Assembly: GCA_004193205.1 (NCBI GenBank)
Contig: RZUM01000005.1
Span: forward strand, 1 to 64,000
Origin: Gordonia sediminis
GTDB lineage: Bacteria > Actinomycetota > Actinomycetes > Mycobacteriales > Mycobacteriaceae
Direction: 5' to 3'
DNA length: 64,000 nucleotides
In this document: in pieces, positions 43,478-53,497 of the stretch
How the letters are laid out: each line of letters starts with the position of its first letter
How positions within the stretch are numbered: the stretch's first letter is position 1
Program-made: the position numbers and the translations under genes
Notes under the pieces: generated by a model
Seen by the model: the letters and a program-made list of their open reading frames with translations, nothing else
What the model was told of the DNA's origin: nothing
Databases searched by the model: none

Positions 43478-45303
43478 CCGCCGCGCTGATCGTCGCGATC
43501 GGGTTGCCCGCCGTCGTCGGCGCCCTGCTGCTCGTCGCCCGCCCCCGCATCGAACCTGCCGCAGCCGCAATCGGTGTCGGCACCGGCGCGGTCGCCGTGG
43601 TAGCTGCGATCGTTGCAGCTGTCGGGCACGCCGAGCTGTCGGTGCCGTTCCTGCGTGCCGACGGGCCCGGCGACGTGGTGCTGAGAGTGGACGACCTCGC
43701 GGCGCCGATGCTGCCCACCGTGGCGGCGATCGCGCTGGCCGCGCTCGTCTTCGCGACCGGTGACCGCACCCGTCCGGCAGCCCGCTTCCACGGTCTGATG
43801 CTGCTGTTCGTCACCGCGGTCATCGTCACCGTCACCTCCACCGATCTCGCGGTGCTGCTGTTCGCCTGGGAGATCATGGGTGTGACGTCGTATGCGCTCA
43901 TCGGATTCGGGTGGCGGGACAGCTACCGTGTGGAGAGCGGACTCGTCGCGTTCGTCGTCACCCGCAGCGGCGACCTCGGTCTCTACCTCGCTGCCGGGGT
44001 TGCCGTCACCGCAGGCGTCGGATGGGATTTGGCGACGTTACCCGATGCCGGCAGCCCGTGGCTTACGGTCATCGCCGCGGGTGTGCTCGCCGCAGGCCTG
44101 GGCAAGGCGGCGCAGCTGCCGTTCTCATTCTGGATCTCGCGGGCCATGTCGGGTCCGAGCGCGGTCAGTGCGCTGCTGCACTCGGCGGCGATGGTCGCGA
44201 TGGGCGGATATCTGCTGCTGCGGATGGAACCCGTACTGGCCGCGACAGATTGGGCACCATCGGTCACCGCGTGGGTGGGGGCGGCGACGGCGATCGTGCT
44301 CGGAGTGGTCGCGCTCGCACAGACCGACGTCAAACAGCTACTGGCCGCATCCACGTCGGCGCAGCTGGGGTTCGTTGTGCTCGCCGCCGGTGCGGGGTCG
44401 GCGACCGGCGGCACCCTGCAGCTGATCGCACATGCCGCGACCAAGGCCCTGCTGTTCTTCGCCGCCGGGGCCTGGCTGACCGCGGTCGGCACCAAGAAGC
44501 TCGACGAGCTGCGCGGTGTCGGACGGCGATGGCCGGTGGTCGGATTCGCCGCCACCGCCGGCGCGCTAACCCTCGCGGGTATCCCGCCGCTGTCGCTGTG
44601 GGCGGCCAAGGACACCGTGCTGGCCGCCGCCCTCGAGCAGAGCCCGGTGCTCTACGCCGCCGGTCTCGTCGGCGCGGTACTCGCGGCCGCATACTCGGGC
44701 CGGTTGATCGCCGTGCTCTGGCAGCACGACCCACCGGAGCCGGTGACCGACCCCGAGGAGGAGCCGACGGGACGGATCGATGTGCGCGCGGTGGTGCCGA
44801 TGGTGGTGCTCGCCCTCGCGGCGGTCTCCCTCGGCGTGCTCGCGCTACCCGGGGTCCGGTCGACGTTGGGGCTCTCCGGTGACGTGTCGCCCACCGGCGT
44901 GGAACTGGCCGTGTCGGGGGTGCTCGCGGTGCTCGTTGCGGTGGTCGCGATCCTGCGCCCACCGGCCCCGTGGCCCGTCGCGCACCGGTGGTTCGCGATG
45001 GAGCAGGTCGCCCACCGCGGCATCGCCGTCCCGACGATGGTCCTCGCGGCGAAGGTGGCGGCCGCCGACGACCTGCTCGCCCGCGGCGTCGACGGCAGTG
45101 CGACCGCTCTGCGTCGCCTCACCGAGATCACCGCGCGCGCCGATGACATCGGAGTCGCCGGGTCGGTCCGCAGCATCGCGGACGGCGCCGGCCGGCTCGG
45201 CACCCTCGCCCGCCGAAGCCAGACCGGACGTCTGCACCAGTACTACCTGGCCGCCGTCGCGCTGCTGGCCCTGGCAGTCGCGCTGATCCTGATTCCGAGC
45301 TGA
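43474..45303 (+). CDS. nuoL: NADH-quinone oxidoreductase subunit L-like, proton-pumping
   Basis: A 609-residue antiporter-like subunit. The helix-5 Glu133 (FAWEIMGVTSYALIGF) and helix-7 Lys211 (GKAAQLPFSFW) are both in place, and SALLHSAAMV carries the helix-8 His. The C-terminal region with a last hydrophobic segment keeps the lateral-helix layout in shortened form. ATGA overlap with nuoK. All key residues expected for a working proton channel are seen. Confidence 0.88.
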   Translation: MTAALIVAIGLPAVVGALLLVARPRIEPAAAAIGVGTGAVAVVAAIVAAVGHAELSVPFLRADGPGDVVLRVDDLAAPMLPTVAAIALAALVFATGDRTRPAARFHGLMLLFVTAVIVTVTSTDLAVLLFAWEIMGVTSYALIGFGWRDSYRVESGLVAFVVTRSGDLGLYLAAGVAVTAGVGWDLATLPDAGSPWLTVIAAGVLAAGLGKAAQLPFSFWISRAMSGPSAVSALLHSAAMVAMGGYLLLRMEPVLAATDWAPSVTAWVGAATAIVLGVVALAQTDVKQLLAASTSAQLGFVVLAAGAGSATGGTLQLIAHAATKALLFFAAGAWLTAVGTKKLDELRGVGRRWPVVGFAATAGALTLAGIPPLSLWAAKDTVLAAALEQSPVLYAAGLVGAVLAAAYSGRLIAVLWQHDPPEPVTDPEEEPTGRIDVRAVVPMVVLALAAVSLGVLALPGVRSTLGLSGDVSPTGVELAVSGVLAVLVAVVAILRPPAPWPVAHRWFAMEQVAHRGIAVPTMVLAAKVAAADDLLARGVDGSATALRRLTEITARADDIGVAGSVRSIADGAGRLGTLARRSQTGRLHQYYLAAVALLALAVALILIPS

Positions 45304-45306
45304 AAC

Positions 45307-46791
45307 ATGCTGAGCATCATCATCTTTCTGCCCCTGGCCATCGCCGTGCCACTTGCGGCGACACCCCGCATTCCCCCGCGTGCCGCGACCGTGATCTGGT
45401 TGGCGACCACCGTGGTGGAGCTCGCACTCGCCGTCGTCGTGTGGCTCTCCGGACCGGTCGCGGCCGGCGAACTCGGTTGGGAGGAACACCTCGACTGGAT
45501 GCCCGGCGTCGGCGCGAGCTATCACCTCGGCGTCGACGGGTTCTCCATCCCGCTGCTACTGCTCACCGCGGTCGTGTTCGTGGCTGCCGCGGTGTGGTCG
45601 CTGCCCGATACCGACCGGCCCCGCGCGCAGGCGGCGCTGTTCCTGTTTCTGCAGACCACCGTCGTCGGCACGTTCGCCGCGCAGGACCTCATCCTGTTCT
45701 TCGTGTTCTTCGACCTGTCGATCGTCGGCATGTACTTCGTGATCGCCGGTTGGGGCCACGGCGACCGACGACGCTCCGCATTGCGGTTCTTCCTCTACAC
45801 CTTCCTCGGGTCGCTGGCACTGCTGATCGGTTTCATCGGCCTGTATCTGGGCGCCGACCCGCACAGCTTCGACATCATCGCGTTGCTGCGCAGCGGAACC
45901 CACACCGCGGCACCGGGCGTCGCGATCGCCGTGCTGGCGGCGATCGCGATCGGTCTGGCGGTGAAGACGCCGACGGTGCCGTTCCACTCCTGGCTGCCGC
46001 CGGCGCACACCGATGCCCCGACGATCGGTTCGGTTGTCCTCGCCGCGCTGCTGCTGAAACTGGGCACCTACGGGTTCGTGCGGGTGGCGATGCCGTTGCT
46101 GCCCGGGGCCTGGCGCGATTCGGCACCGGTCATCGTCGTCGTCGGCATCGCGTCGGTGCTGATCGGTGCGCTACTCGCGATGGCCCAGTCGAACGTCAAG
46201 CGTCTCATCGCGTTCACCTCGATCAACCACATGGGCTACATCGTGCTCGCGTTGGGTGCGGCCGCGCTGGCGGGCGCCGACGCCACCGCGCAGCGACTCG
46301 CGATCACCGGGGCGACCGTGCAGATGGTGTCGCACGGCCTGATCACCGGTGCACTGTTCTTCCTCGCCGGCATCCTGCGTGACCGCGCCGGCAGCTACGA
46401 ACTCGACGACTTCGGCGGCCTGGCCGCGACCGCACCACGGTTCGCCGCCCTGTTCGGGGTGGCCGCGTTCGCGTCGCTGGGTATCCCCGGGTTCAGCGGG
46501 TTCATCGCCGAGTTCCAGATCTTCGCCGGATCGATCGGCGCCGCACCGATCACCGCGATCGCGCTGCTCGGCATCCTGATCACGGCGGCTCTGCTGCTGC
46601 GCGTCCTGCAACGCCTGCTCTCCGGTCCCACCACCACGCGCGCACAGGGTTTCACCGATCTGAACGGGCGCGAGACCGCGGTCATCGCCGGGTTGCTGTG
46701 CCTGTCGCTGCTGATCGGTCTGATCCCGGGACCGCTGCTGTCGATGATCGAGCCCGCCGCCACGCACCTCGGCGCGATCCTGGGTGGGTGA
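45307..46791 (+). CDS. nuoM: NADH-quinone oxidoreductase subunit M-like, proton-pumping
   Basis: A 494-residue antiporter-like subunit. The helix-5 Glu of NuoM is replaced by Asp136 (FFVFFDLSIVGMYF). The helix-7 Lys (AVKTPTVPFHSWLPPAHTDAPT) and helix-8 Lys (LLLKLGTYGF) remain, so a proton path is probably kept. Starts three bases after nuoL stop. 14 membrane segments expected. Confidence 0.88.
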   Translation: MLSIIIFLPLAIAVPLAATPRIPPRAATVIWLATTVVELALAVVVWLSGPVAAGELGWEEHLDWMPGVGASYHLGVDGFSIPLLLLTAVVFVAAAVWSLPDTDRPRAQAALFLFLQTTVVGTFAAQDLILFFVFFDLSIVGMYFVIAGWGHGDRRRSALRFFLYTFLGSLALLIGFIGLYLGADPHSFDIIALLRSGTHTAAPGVAIAVLAAIAIGLAVKTPTVPFHSWLPPAHTDAPTIGSVVLAALLLKLGTYGFVRVAMPLLPGAWRDSAPVIVVVGIASVLIGALLAMAQSNVKRLIAFTSINHMGYIVLALGAAALAGADATAQRLAITGATVQMVSHGLITGALFFLAGILRDRAGSYELDDFGGLAATAPRFAALFGVAAFASLGIPGFSGFIAEFQIFAGSIGAAPITAIALLGILITAALLLRVLQRLLSGPTTTRAQGFTDLNGRETAVIAGLLCLSLLIGLIPGPLLSMIEPAATHLGAILGG

Positions 46792-46795
46792 GAGC

Positions 46796-48253
46796 ATGAC
46801 CGGCGAGCTCGCCATGACCAGCGGCGCGTCCATGGGCGACGGCGTGTCCATGGGTTACGGGGCGCTGGTGCCGGAGGCGTTTCTGATGGGCGGGGCGATC
46901 CTCACGCTGCTGGTGGGTAGCTATCTGCCGCTGCGCCGGCAGCCGATCGTCACTGTCGTCGCGGTCGCGGCGGCCATCGGTTCGGCCGTCGCCGCCGTCG
47001 TCGCGGTGGCAGCAGACCCGATGGCACGCACCGTGTTCGACGGCACGTACGCGCTCGATGCCGCAAGCACGGTGATCCGGGTCGCGGCGCCGCTGGCGAC
47101 GGTCGTCGTGCTGCTGCTGGCCCGCGCGGACCTGAAAGGCTCACCGCGGGAAAGCGAGACGGTCACGCTGTTGCTGCTGGCGACGTTGGGCACGGTGGTG
47201 CTGGCCGGTGCCCACGATGTGATGATCGTGATCACCGGATATCTGCTGGCGACCGTGCCGCTCTACGCGCTGATCGGGTTACGCACCGGGCGTCTCGGGG
47301 CGGAGGCGTCCCTCAAGACGTACCTGCTCGGCGCCCTTCTCGGGGTGACACTGATGTTCGGTGCCGCGGTGCTGGCCGCGGTCGGTGGAGGCACCGCGTA
47401 CGCGCAGCTCACCGCCGGGCTCGGCGACGCCCCGAAGGCCGCCGTCGCGATCGGGTTCGTCGCGGTACTCGCCGGTCTGCTGTTCAAGGTCGGAGCCGTG
47501 CCGGGCCACTTCTGGGTACCCGACGCCGCGCAGGGTGCGAGCGTGTCGGTGGCCGCATTCCTGACGACCGTGCCCAAACTCGGCGCGCTCGTCGCGGTGG
47601 CCCGGCTGGTGGCGCTGGTCGAGCCCGTCCTGCGGGCCGATCTGGCGGTGGCCGCGTTCGCCGCGGCCACAATGGTGCTGGGCACCTTCGCGGCGTTCTG
47701 GCAGAACGACGTTCGGCGGCTGCTCGGCTGGTCGACGGTGTCGCAGGCGGGGTTCCTGCTCATACCCGCCGCGGCGATCGGCACGGCACCGAAAGCGCTT
47801 GCGCCGCTGCTGGTGTACGCGGTGTTCTACGCGATCACCAACCTCGCGCTGTTCTCCACGGTGGCGGCGTTGCCGGACCGTCGAGAGATCCCCGACTGGC
47901 GCTCCGCCGGCGCCCGGCATCCGGTGCTGGTCGGCGTGGTGATCGCCGGGCTGCTCAGCATCGTCGGTACCCCACCGACGTTGGTGTTCGTCGGCAAGAT
48001 CTCCGCGTTCACCGCCGCGGCGGCCGCCGGGCTGGTGTGGCTGGTGGTGGTCGCTGTGATCGCGTCGGTCGCGTCGCTGTTCTACGCGCTGCGCTGGATT
48101 GCGCCGACCGTCCGGCGCGCCGACGAGGACAGCATCGACGACCGTGCCGTGCCGCTGCCGGCCGTGGTCGCGGTGACGCTCGGCGTGCTCGTCGTCGCGG
48201 GTGGTGTGGCGGCCATCCCGATCTTGGCGGCGGATCTGACACTGGCCGCATGA
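46796..48253 (+). CDS. nuoN: NADH-quinone oxidoreductase subunit N-like, proton-pumping
   Basis: A 485-residue antiporter-like subunit. The helix-5 stretch VITGYLLATVPLYALIGL lacks the expected Glu. The helix-7 FKVGAVPGHFWVPDAAQGAS and helix-8 VPKLGAL lysines are present. The N-terminal tail is Met-rich (MTGELAMTSGASMGDGVSMG). I prefer the ATG at 46796; a GTG at 46784 overlaps the nuoM stop. It is the last gene of the operon and converges on a small gene ending at 48270. Confidence 0.87.
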   Translation: MTGELAMTSGASMGDGVSMGYGALVPEAFLMGGAILTLLVGSYLPLRRQPIVTVVAVAAAIGSAVAAVVAVAADPMARTVFDGTYALDAASTVIRVAAPLATVVVLLLARADLKGSPRESETVTLLLLATLGTVVLAGAHDVMIVITGYLLATVPLYALIGLRTGRLGAEASLKTYLLGALLGVTLMFGAAVLAAVGGGTAYAQLTAGLGDAPKAAVAIGFVAVLAGLLFKVGAVPGHFWVPDAAQGASVSVAAFLTTVPKLGALVAVARLVALVEPVLRADLAVAAFAAATMVLGTFAAFWQNDVRRLLGWSTVSQAGFLLIPAAAIGTAPKALAPLLVYAVFYAITNLALFSTVAALPDRREIPDWRSAGARHPVLVGVVIAGLLSIVGTPPTLVFVGKISAFTAAAAAGLVWLVVVAVIASVASLFYALRWIAPTVRRADEDSIDDRAVPLPAVVAVTLGVLVVAGGVAAIPILAADLTLAA

Positions 48254-48269
48254 CCAGGTGATCGCGCGA

Positions 48270-48551
48270 TCAGTCTTCCGCCGAGGGCGGGTGTTCGTCG
48301 AGGCCCAGCGCGTGGACCTCGTCACGGCACCTCCCGGATCGTGCGCTGACAACCGTCGCCAGGTCGTCGTAGGTTCGACAGATGACCGACGCGCCTGTCG
48401 GAGAGTCCACCACCCACCCGGCGGTCATGACACGCACCGCGTGGTGGCGCAGGAGCGCCGATAACCGACGGGCGACCGCAGACCTCTGCCGAGGTCCACT
48501 GACGCGGTCGGCTACCGGATCGAGCGGCGCGCCTGCGCATCCACCGCACAT
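48270..48551 (-). CDS. Small conserved-looking protein with N-terminal MCGGC
   Basis: A 93-residue protein whose ATG overlaps the SDR stop (TGATG), so it is translationally coupled. It begins MCGGCAG, a possible metal site. A helix (VARRLSALLRHHAVRV) and a strand pair (GWVVDSPTGASVICRTYDDLATVV) follow. No signal peptide. I do not recognise the family. It ends the LacI-controlled operon, and its stop is 16 bases from that of nuoN. Confidence 0.6.
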   Translation of the reverse strand: MCGGCAGAPLDPVADRVSGPRQRSAVARRLSALLRHHAVRVMTAGWVVDSPTGASVICRTYDDLATVVSARSGRCRDEVHALGLDEHPPSAED

Positions 48552-49288
48552 CAGGGCATCACGTCGCCGGAGTTGGGTCCCAGGACCTGCCCGACGAACA
48601 GGTTGCCGCCCGGATCGGAGGCGAGCAGCACCGCGGTCGGCGCGATTTCCTCGGCGGTGCCGAACCGCCCCAGCGGCAACTCCGCACGTTTCGCGCGTTT
48701 CCAGTCGTCGTCGATGCCAGCGACCATCGGGGTGTCGATCGGTCCGGGAGCGATGGCGTTGACCAACACACCCTGCGACGCCGTCTCCAGCGCAATCGAT
48801 TTCGTCATCGCGATCACGCCGGCCTTCGCGGCCGCGTAGTGCGCCAGCGACACCCCGCCCTTGATGCCCAACTGGGAGGCGACGTTGATGATCCGCCCGT
48901 GACCGTGCGCCAACATCGGACGCAGCGCGGTCCGGTTGAGCAGAAACACACTGGTCAGATCGATGTCGATCGTCTCGCGCCACTGCTCGCTCGACATCTC
49001 CGCCGCCGGCGACTGCGTCAGGATGCCGTGCGAACACACCAGCACGTCGAGCCCACCGTCCTCCGCCACCAGACGATCCACCAGTCCGGTCACACCCGGT
49101 TCGTCGGTGGCGTCGAGGACCTCGCCTCGTCGGGCACCGAGTTCGGCCGCCGCGTCGACGACGCGCGGGTCCCGGTCGGCGACGGTGACATCGGCGCCCT
49201 CGGCGATGAACGCGGCGGCGATCGCCCGCCCGATGCCCGACGCGCCGCCGGTCACCAGCGCGCGTTGGCCTTTCAAGATCTCGGACAC
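48551..49288 (-). CDS. Short-chain dehydrogenase/reductase
   Basis: A 245-residue SDR with TGGASGIG near residue 13, Asp after strand two (VADRDPR, NAD type), and YAAAK as catalytic motif. The usual NNAG is CSHG. GNLFVGQVLGPNSGDV ends it. AAAGGAAC precedes the GTG at 49288. It is the fifth gene of the asparaginase operon and 17 bases from the previous SDR. It would oxidise a hydroxy acid or alcohol derived from the amide substrate; substrate unknown. Confidence 0.8.
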   Translation of the reverse strand: MSEILKGQRALVTGGASGIGRAIAAAFIAEGADVTVADRDPRVVDAAAELGARRGEVLDATDEPGVTGLVDRLVAEDGGLDVLVCSHGILTQSPAAEMSSEQWRETIDIDLTSVFLLNRTALRPMLAHGHGRIINVASQLGIKGGVSLAHYAAAKAGVIAMTKSIALETASQGVLVNAIAPGPIDTPMVAGIDDDWKRAKRAELPLGRFGTAEEIAPTAVLLASDPGGNLFVGQVLGPNSGDVMP

Positions 49289-49305
49289 TGCAGTTCCTTT
49301 CGGGA

Positions 49306-50070
49306 TCAGTCGCGCATCGCCACGGTCAGCGCGCCGTCGACGACGATCGCCTGGCCGCTGACGTAGGACGCCTGCGGGCTGGACAGGAACGCGATCACCT
49401 CTGCCACCTCGCGCGGATGGCCCACGCGACCCCACGGGATGTACCCACCGGCCCGGTCGAGACCCTCGGGGCCCAGCGAGTTCTTCGCGTCGCTGGACTG
49501 CGGGGTCCGGATCAGCCCGGGGATGATGGCGTTGGCCCGGATGCCGCGCGGACCGTATTCGACAGCGAGACTGCGCATCATGCCGATGACACCGGCTTTG
49601 GCGGTGGCGTAGTGTGCATGGTTCTGCCAGCCGTACACGCCACCGGCGATCGACGAGATCGCGGTGACCGAGCCGCCCTCACCCATATGCCGCAGACCGG
49701 CCCGCGCCGTCCGCATCACGCCGTGCAGGTCGGTGTCGATCATGTCGTGCCACTGCTCGTCGGTGAGGCTCTCAAAGCCCGCCTCTCGCAGGATGCCCGC
49801 GTTGGCGACGGCGATGTCGAGCCGCTGCCACGACGACCTCAGGGTCTCGGCGAAGGCGTCGACCGATGCGGTGGACCGGACGTCGACCTCGACGATCCGG
49901 CCTTCACCGCCCGCGTCGTGCACGTCGCGCAGGGTGGTCTCCGGGTCGTGCGGGTCGCCGGGAAAGGTACCGATGCCCACCCGGATGCCGCGCTCGGCGA
50001 AGCACACTGCGGTGGCGGCGCCGATTCCCGATGCGGCGCCGGTGATCATCGCGACGGGTTGCTCACTCAT
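49306..50070 (-). CDS. Short-chain dehydrogenase/reductase
   Basis: A 254-residue SDR with TGAASGIG near residue 10 and catalytic YATAK; ANAG replaces NNAG. The loop after strand two reads GTFPGDP, without the acidic residue that fixes NAD, so NADPH use is possible. Its ATG overlaps the MFS stop as ATGA. It forms a pair with the next SDR in the LacI-controlled unit. Confidence 0.8.
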   Translation of the reverse strand: MSEQPVAMITGAASGIGAATAVCFAERGIRVGIGTFPGDPHDPETTLRDVHDAGGEGRIVEVDVRSTASVDAFAETLRSSWQRLDIAVANAGILREAGFESLTDEQWHDMIDTDLHGVMRTARAGLRHMGEGGSVTAISSIAGGVYGWQNHAHYATAKAGVIGMMRSLAVEYGPRGIRANAIIPGLIRTPQSSDAKNSLGPEGLDRAGGYIPWGRVGHPREVAEVIAFLSSPQASYVSGQAIVVDGALTVAMRD

Positions 50071-51455
50071 ACCTGTGCTCCCGTGTTTGTGGCGCCCAGC
50101 ACTGCGGGCGCCGGCTGCAGGTTGTCGGTGGGGGCGTCGTCGGCGACCTTGTGGGCGCCGAGCACCACGATCGCCGAGGCGATCGCACCCACCGCGCCCA
50201 CCCACAGTGCGGCGGTGGAGTAGCCGATGGAGGCGGCCGTCAGGCCGGTCAGGATGAAGCCGGAGATGATGGCGCCCGGCTGCGACATCGCGCCGATGAA
50301 CGCGCTGCCGGTGGCACGGCAGTCGGTGTCGAAGCACTCGGCCTGGAAGAACATGATCGCGGCGTAGGGGCCGAGCAGGAAGAACAGTCCCATCATGTAG
50401 GTGATGAGCACGAAGATCTGGCTCGACGGTCCGAGCAGCATGGCGCCGAAGAACAACCCGGACAACGTCCAGCCGACGGCGATCGTGTTGCGGCGACCGA
50501 ACCGGTCACCCGCCCAGCCGTGCGCCAGGTAGCCGGCCACGGCCACCAGGTTCGACAGCACCACCAGGATCAGGGTGCTCGACGCGTCGATACCCTTGCC
50601 CTTCTCCAGCACGGTGGTGCCGAGCACCGAGAACGTCTGGATGGCAAACCAGTTCAGCAGCCACGCCACCGACAGGACGACGGTGTTGCGCAGGTGCTTG
50701 CCGGTGAAGATCCGCTTGAACGGCGCCGAGGTCTGCTCGACGGTCGCGGTGGCCGCAGCGAGTTCGTCCGCTTCGGCGTGCTTGCCGGCGGCACGCAGCT
50801 TCTTGATGGCCTCCTGCGCCTCGAACTGCGGGCTCTCCAGCAGCGTGCGGCACACCAGTGCGACGATCACCGCGGGCACCGTGGCCAGTAGGAAGGCGAT
50901 GCGCCAGGAGTCGGCACCGAAGACACCGGTCACCACCGCGACGAACCCCGCCGCGAGCAGAGCACCGGCAGGCCAACCGGTTTGCACCATCGAGTAGACG
51001 AAACCGCGGCGCTTCTTGATCTTCTCGTCCTCGGTGAGCTCGTAGAGCTCGTTGAGGTAGGTGGCATTCACCGACTGCTCGGCCAGGCCGAGACCGCTGA
51101 TGGAGCGCACACCGATCAGCGACGTCGCACCGAAGGTGGCCGCGGTGGCCGCCGACGACGCGGCGGTGCCGCCGACCGAGATGATCATGCCCTTGCGGCG
51201 GCCGAGCTTGTCGACCATCGGACCGACGAGCAGTACGACGATGGCGGTGCCGACGCTGACCAGCGTCGAGACCAGCAGGGCGTGACTGGTGGTCCAGCCG
51301 AACGACTCCTCGATGCGCGGCAGGAGGGTGCCGAACAGGATGAAGTCGTAGACGGAGATCGTCCACGCGAAGAACGCGATGCCGGAGGCGCGGCGGGTTT
51401 CCTTACCCGTGACGCGCCGCAGGCCCGGAATCCGGGAGGTATGTGCTTGAGACAT
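50067..51455 (-). CDS. MFS transporter, metabolite:H+ symporter type
   Basis: A 462-residue permease of the sugar-porter/metabolite symporter group with 12 segments. [14 protein letters not shown] and [13 protein letters not shown] are the two loop signatures. [11 protein letters not shown] lies in the central loop. The ATG at 51455 follows AAGAGAG. It lies between the deacetylase-fold hydrolase and the SDR pair and presumably imports the amide or its acid product. Confidence 0.85.
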   Translation of the reverse strand: MSQAHTSRIPGLRRVTGKETRRASGIAFFAWTISVYDFILFGTLLPRIEESFGWTTSHALLVSTLVSVGTAIVVLLVGPMVDKLGRRKGMIISVGGTAASSAATAATFGATSLIGVRSISGLGLAEQSVNATYLNELYELTEDEKIKKRRGFVYSMVQTGWPAGALLAAGFVAVVTGVFGADSWRIAFLLATVPAVIVALVCRTLLESPQFEAQEAIKKLRAAGKHAEADELAAATATVEQTSAPFKRIFTGKHLRNTVVLSVAWLLNWFAIQTFSVLGTTVLEKGKGIDASSTLILVVLSNLVAVAGYLAHGWAGDRFGRRNTIAVGWTLSGLFFGAMLLGPSSQIFVLITYMMGLFFLLGPYAAIMFFQAECFDTDCRATGSAFIGAMSQPGAIISGFILTGLTAASIGYSTAALWVGAVGAIASAIVVLGAHKVADDAPTDNLQPAPAVLGATNTGAQV

Positions 51456-51538
51456 GAGATGTGCTCTCTTGCTTGGTGTTCGGATGGGGAGTGCCGGCGC
51501 ATCGTCGGGTCGGCGGGGAGACGTCGGATGACGTCGGG

Positions 51539-52417
51539 TCAGCTGCGTGGGGAGCGCTTCTTGAAGTCCTCGGCGATCGTGTTGAAGTTCGCCCAGGTGA
51601 CGCCCTCGTGGGAGTTGATGTGTTCGATGAGACGTTCCAGCATCAGGAGCACCTGCGGACGTCCGGAGACGTCGGGGTGGATGGTGAAGGTGAAGACGGC
51701 GTAGTCGCTCTCCCGGTACACCCAGTCGAACTGATCGCGCCACATCTCCTCGATGTGCCGCGGGTTGACGAACCCGTGGCTGTTCGGGCTGCCCTTGATG
51801 AACATCATCGGCGGCAGGTCGTCGAGGTACCAGCTCGCCGGGATCTCGACGAGGTCGGTTTCCTCCCCGCGGACAAGGGGTTTCATCCACGTCGAGGCGG
51901 GCTTGTCATAGTCGATCGGGGTCCACGAGTCACCGACGCGCACATAGTACGGCTCGAAGTCGCGGTGCATGAGGGAGTGGTCGTAGGTGATGCCACGTTC
52001 GACGAGGAGTTCGTTGGTCACCTTACTGAACTCCCACCACGGGGCGACGTATCCGGTGGGACGCGTCCCGGCGCGGCTGCTGATCAGGTCGATGCAGTGG
52101 TCGAGGATCTCCGATTCCTGCTCGCGGGTCATCGCGATCGGGTTCTCGTGGCTGTAGCCGTGCAGGCCGATCTCGTGGCCCGAGGCGACGACGGCGTCGA
52201 ACTGTTCCGGGAAGGTCTCGACGGAGTGTCCGGGCCAGAACCAGGTCGCCGGCAGATCATATTTCGCGAGAAGGTTGTTCAGGCGCGGCACACCGACCTC
52301 GCCGGCGAAGATGCCACGGGAGATGTCGCCCGGCGAGTTCTCCCCGCCATATGAGCCCAACCAGCCGCCGACCGCGTCGACGTCGATGCCGAACGCAACG
52401 AAGATCTCTTTGGCCAT
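51539..52417 (-). CDS. Polysaccharide-deacetylase-fold hydrolase (PuuE/cyclic imidase-like)
   Basis: A 292-residue NodB-fold metal hydrolase. [11 protein letters not shown] carries the catalytic Asp pair, [14 protein letters not shown] the metal histidines, and YVAPWWEFS the third motif; [12 protein letters not shown] is typical of PuuE allantoinase and HpPgdA-like cyclic imidases rather than sugar deacetylases. No signal peptide, so it is cytoplasmic. CAAGGAGGA precedes the ATG. Next to an asparaginase it suggests hydrolysis of a cyclic imide or amide. Confidence 0.8.
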   Translation of the reverse strand: MAKEIFVAFGIDVDAVGGWLGSYGGENSPGDISRGIFAGEVGVPRLNNLLAKYDLPATWFWPGHSVETFPEQFDAVVASGHEIGLHGYSHENPIAMTREQESEILDHCIDLISSRAGTRPTGYVAPWWEFSKVTNELLVERGITYDHSLMHRDFEPYYVRVGDSWTPIDYDKPASTWMKPLVRGEETDLVEIPASWYLDDLPPMMFIKGSPNSHGFVNPRHIEEMWRDQFDWVYRESDYAVFTFTIHPDVSGRPQVLLMLERLIEHINSHEGVTWANFNTIAEDFKKRSPRS

Positions 52418-52420
52418 GTT

Positions 52421-53419
52421 TCAGTCCTCCTTGTTGTCTGCGTAGAGATCGATCATCGAACTGACCCACTCCGGCCTGCCCGGGTGCTGGGAAAGCCAGA
52501 GGGCCAGAAGAATTCGTAGTTGGGTGGCCGGCAGCCCGGATGCCGCGGGAATGCCGGCCGCGATGAGGTCGGCGCCGCCACCCTTGCCGTAGACGCCGGC
52601 GACCGGGCCTTCGGGGACCCGGGTCGACAACACGACCGCGACATCGTCGGCGTGCGGTCCGGTGACCGCGTCGACGACGGCCGGATTGGCGTTACCCACG
52701 CCCGTGCCGGCGATGACGAGGCCGGTCGCCCCCGCCTCGACGGCCGCCTCGATCAGCGCGGCGTCGGCACCCGGGTACATCTCGACGATGTCCACCCGCG
52801 TGGAGTCAAAGCCGATTTCCGGGCGCGGGAGTGCCTTGGGACGGCGAGGGATCGAGGTGATGCTCACCCGTCCGGACCGCACGGTGCCGACGTTGCCGCC
52901 GACCACCGAACCGAACGCGTCGAGGGCGGTGGTGTGCAGTTTGCGCGTGCCGCGCGCCGCCAGGATGCGCCCCGCGAACACGATCATCACTCCGAGTCCA
53001 CGCGCGGCCGGCGACGCCGCGACACGCACGGCGTCGGCGAGGTTGCGTGGACCGTCGCCATCGGTGTCGTCACCGGCGCGCTGCGCGCCGGTGAGCACCA
53101 CCGGGCGCGAGTCGTCGTGGACGAGATCGAGGAGGATCGCGGTTTCCTCCATGGTGTCGGTGCCGTGGGTGATCACGATGCCGTCGACGGGGTCGTGATC
53201 ACGATGAAGCAGATCGACGACCGCGTCGCTGATCTCACGCAGGTGCCGCAGGGTCATGCGGTACGAGCCGACGGTCATCAGGTCGATGGTCTCGATCTCG
53301 AGATCTCGCAGGCCCGCGGCCGCCACGAGGTCGGTCGCCGTGCGGGTGGCGACGACGCCTGCATCGGTGGCCGTCGACGCGATGGTTCCGCCGGTCGCGA
53401 TGACCGCAACGCGCGTCAT
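52421..53419 (-). CDS. L-asparaginase family amidohydrolase
   Basis: A 332-residue type I/II asparaginase. The first active-site threonine lies in ATGGTIAS at residues 8-15, and the second in HGTDTMEET with the conserved Asp. It cleaves Asn or Gln or a related amide to the acid and ammonia. No signal peptide is visible, so it is cytoplasmic. The start at 53419 has only a weak GGGAC. It is the first gene of a six-gene unit controlled by the divergent LacI regulator. Confidence 0.87.
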   Translation of the reverse strand: MTRVAVIATGGTIASTATDAGVVATRTATDLVAAAGLRDLEIETIDLMTVGSYRMTLRHLREISDAVVDLLHRDHDPVDGIVITHGTDTMEETAILLDLVHDDSRPVVLTGAQRAGDDTDGDGPRNLADAVRVAASPAARGLGVMIVFAGRILAARGTRKLHTTALDAFGSVVGGNVGTVRSGRVSITSIPRRPKALPRPEIGFDSTRVDIVEMYPGADAALIEAAVEAGATGLVIAGTGVGNANPAVVDAVTGPHADDVAVVLSTRVPEGPVAGVYGKGGGADLIAAGIPAASGLPATQLRILLALWLSQHPGRPEWVSSMIDLYADNKED

Positions 53420-53497
53420 GAAGGTGTCCCGTGAACGCCGGTGCGGCGCTGCTCTCGGTGGGTGTCGAAGTTCGGCATGGGATTGAGTCAAGCACAA

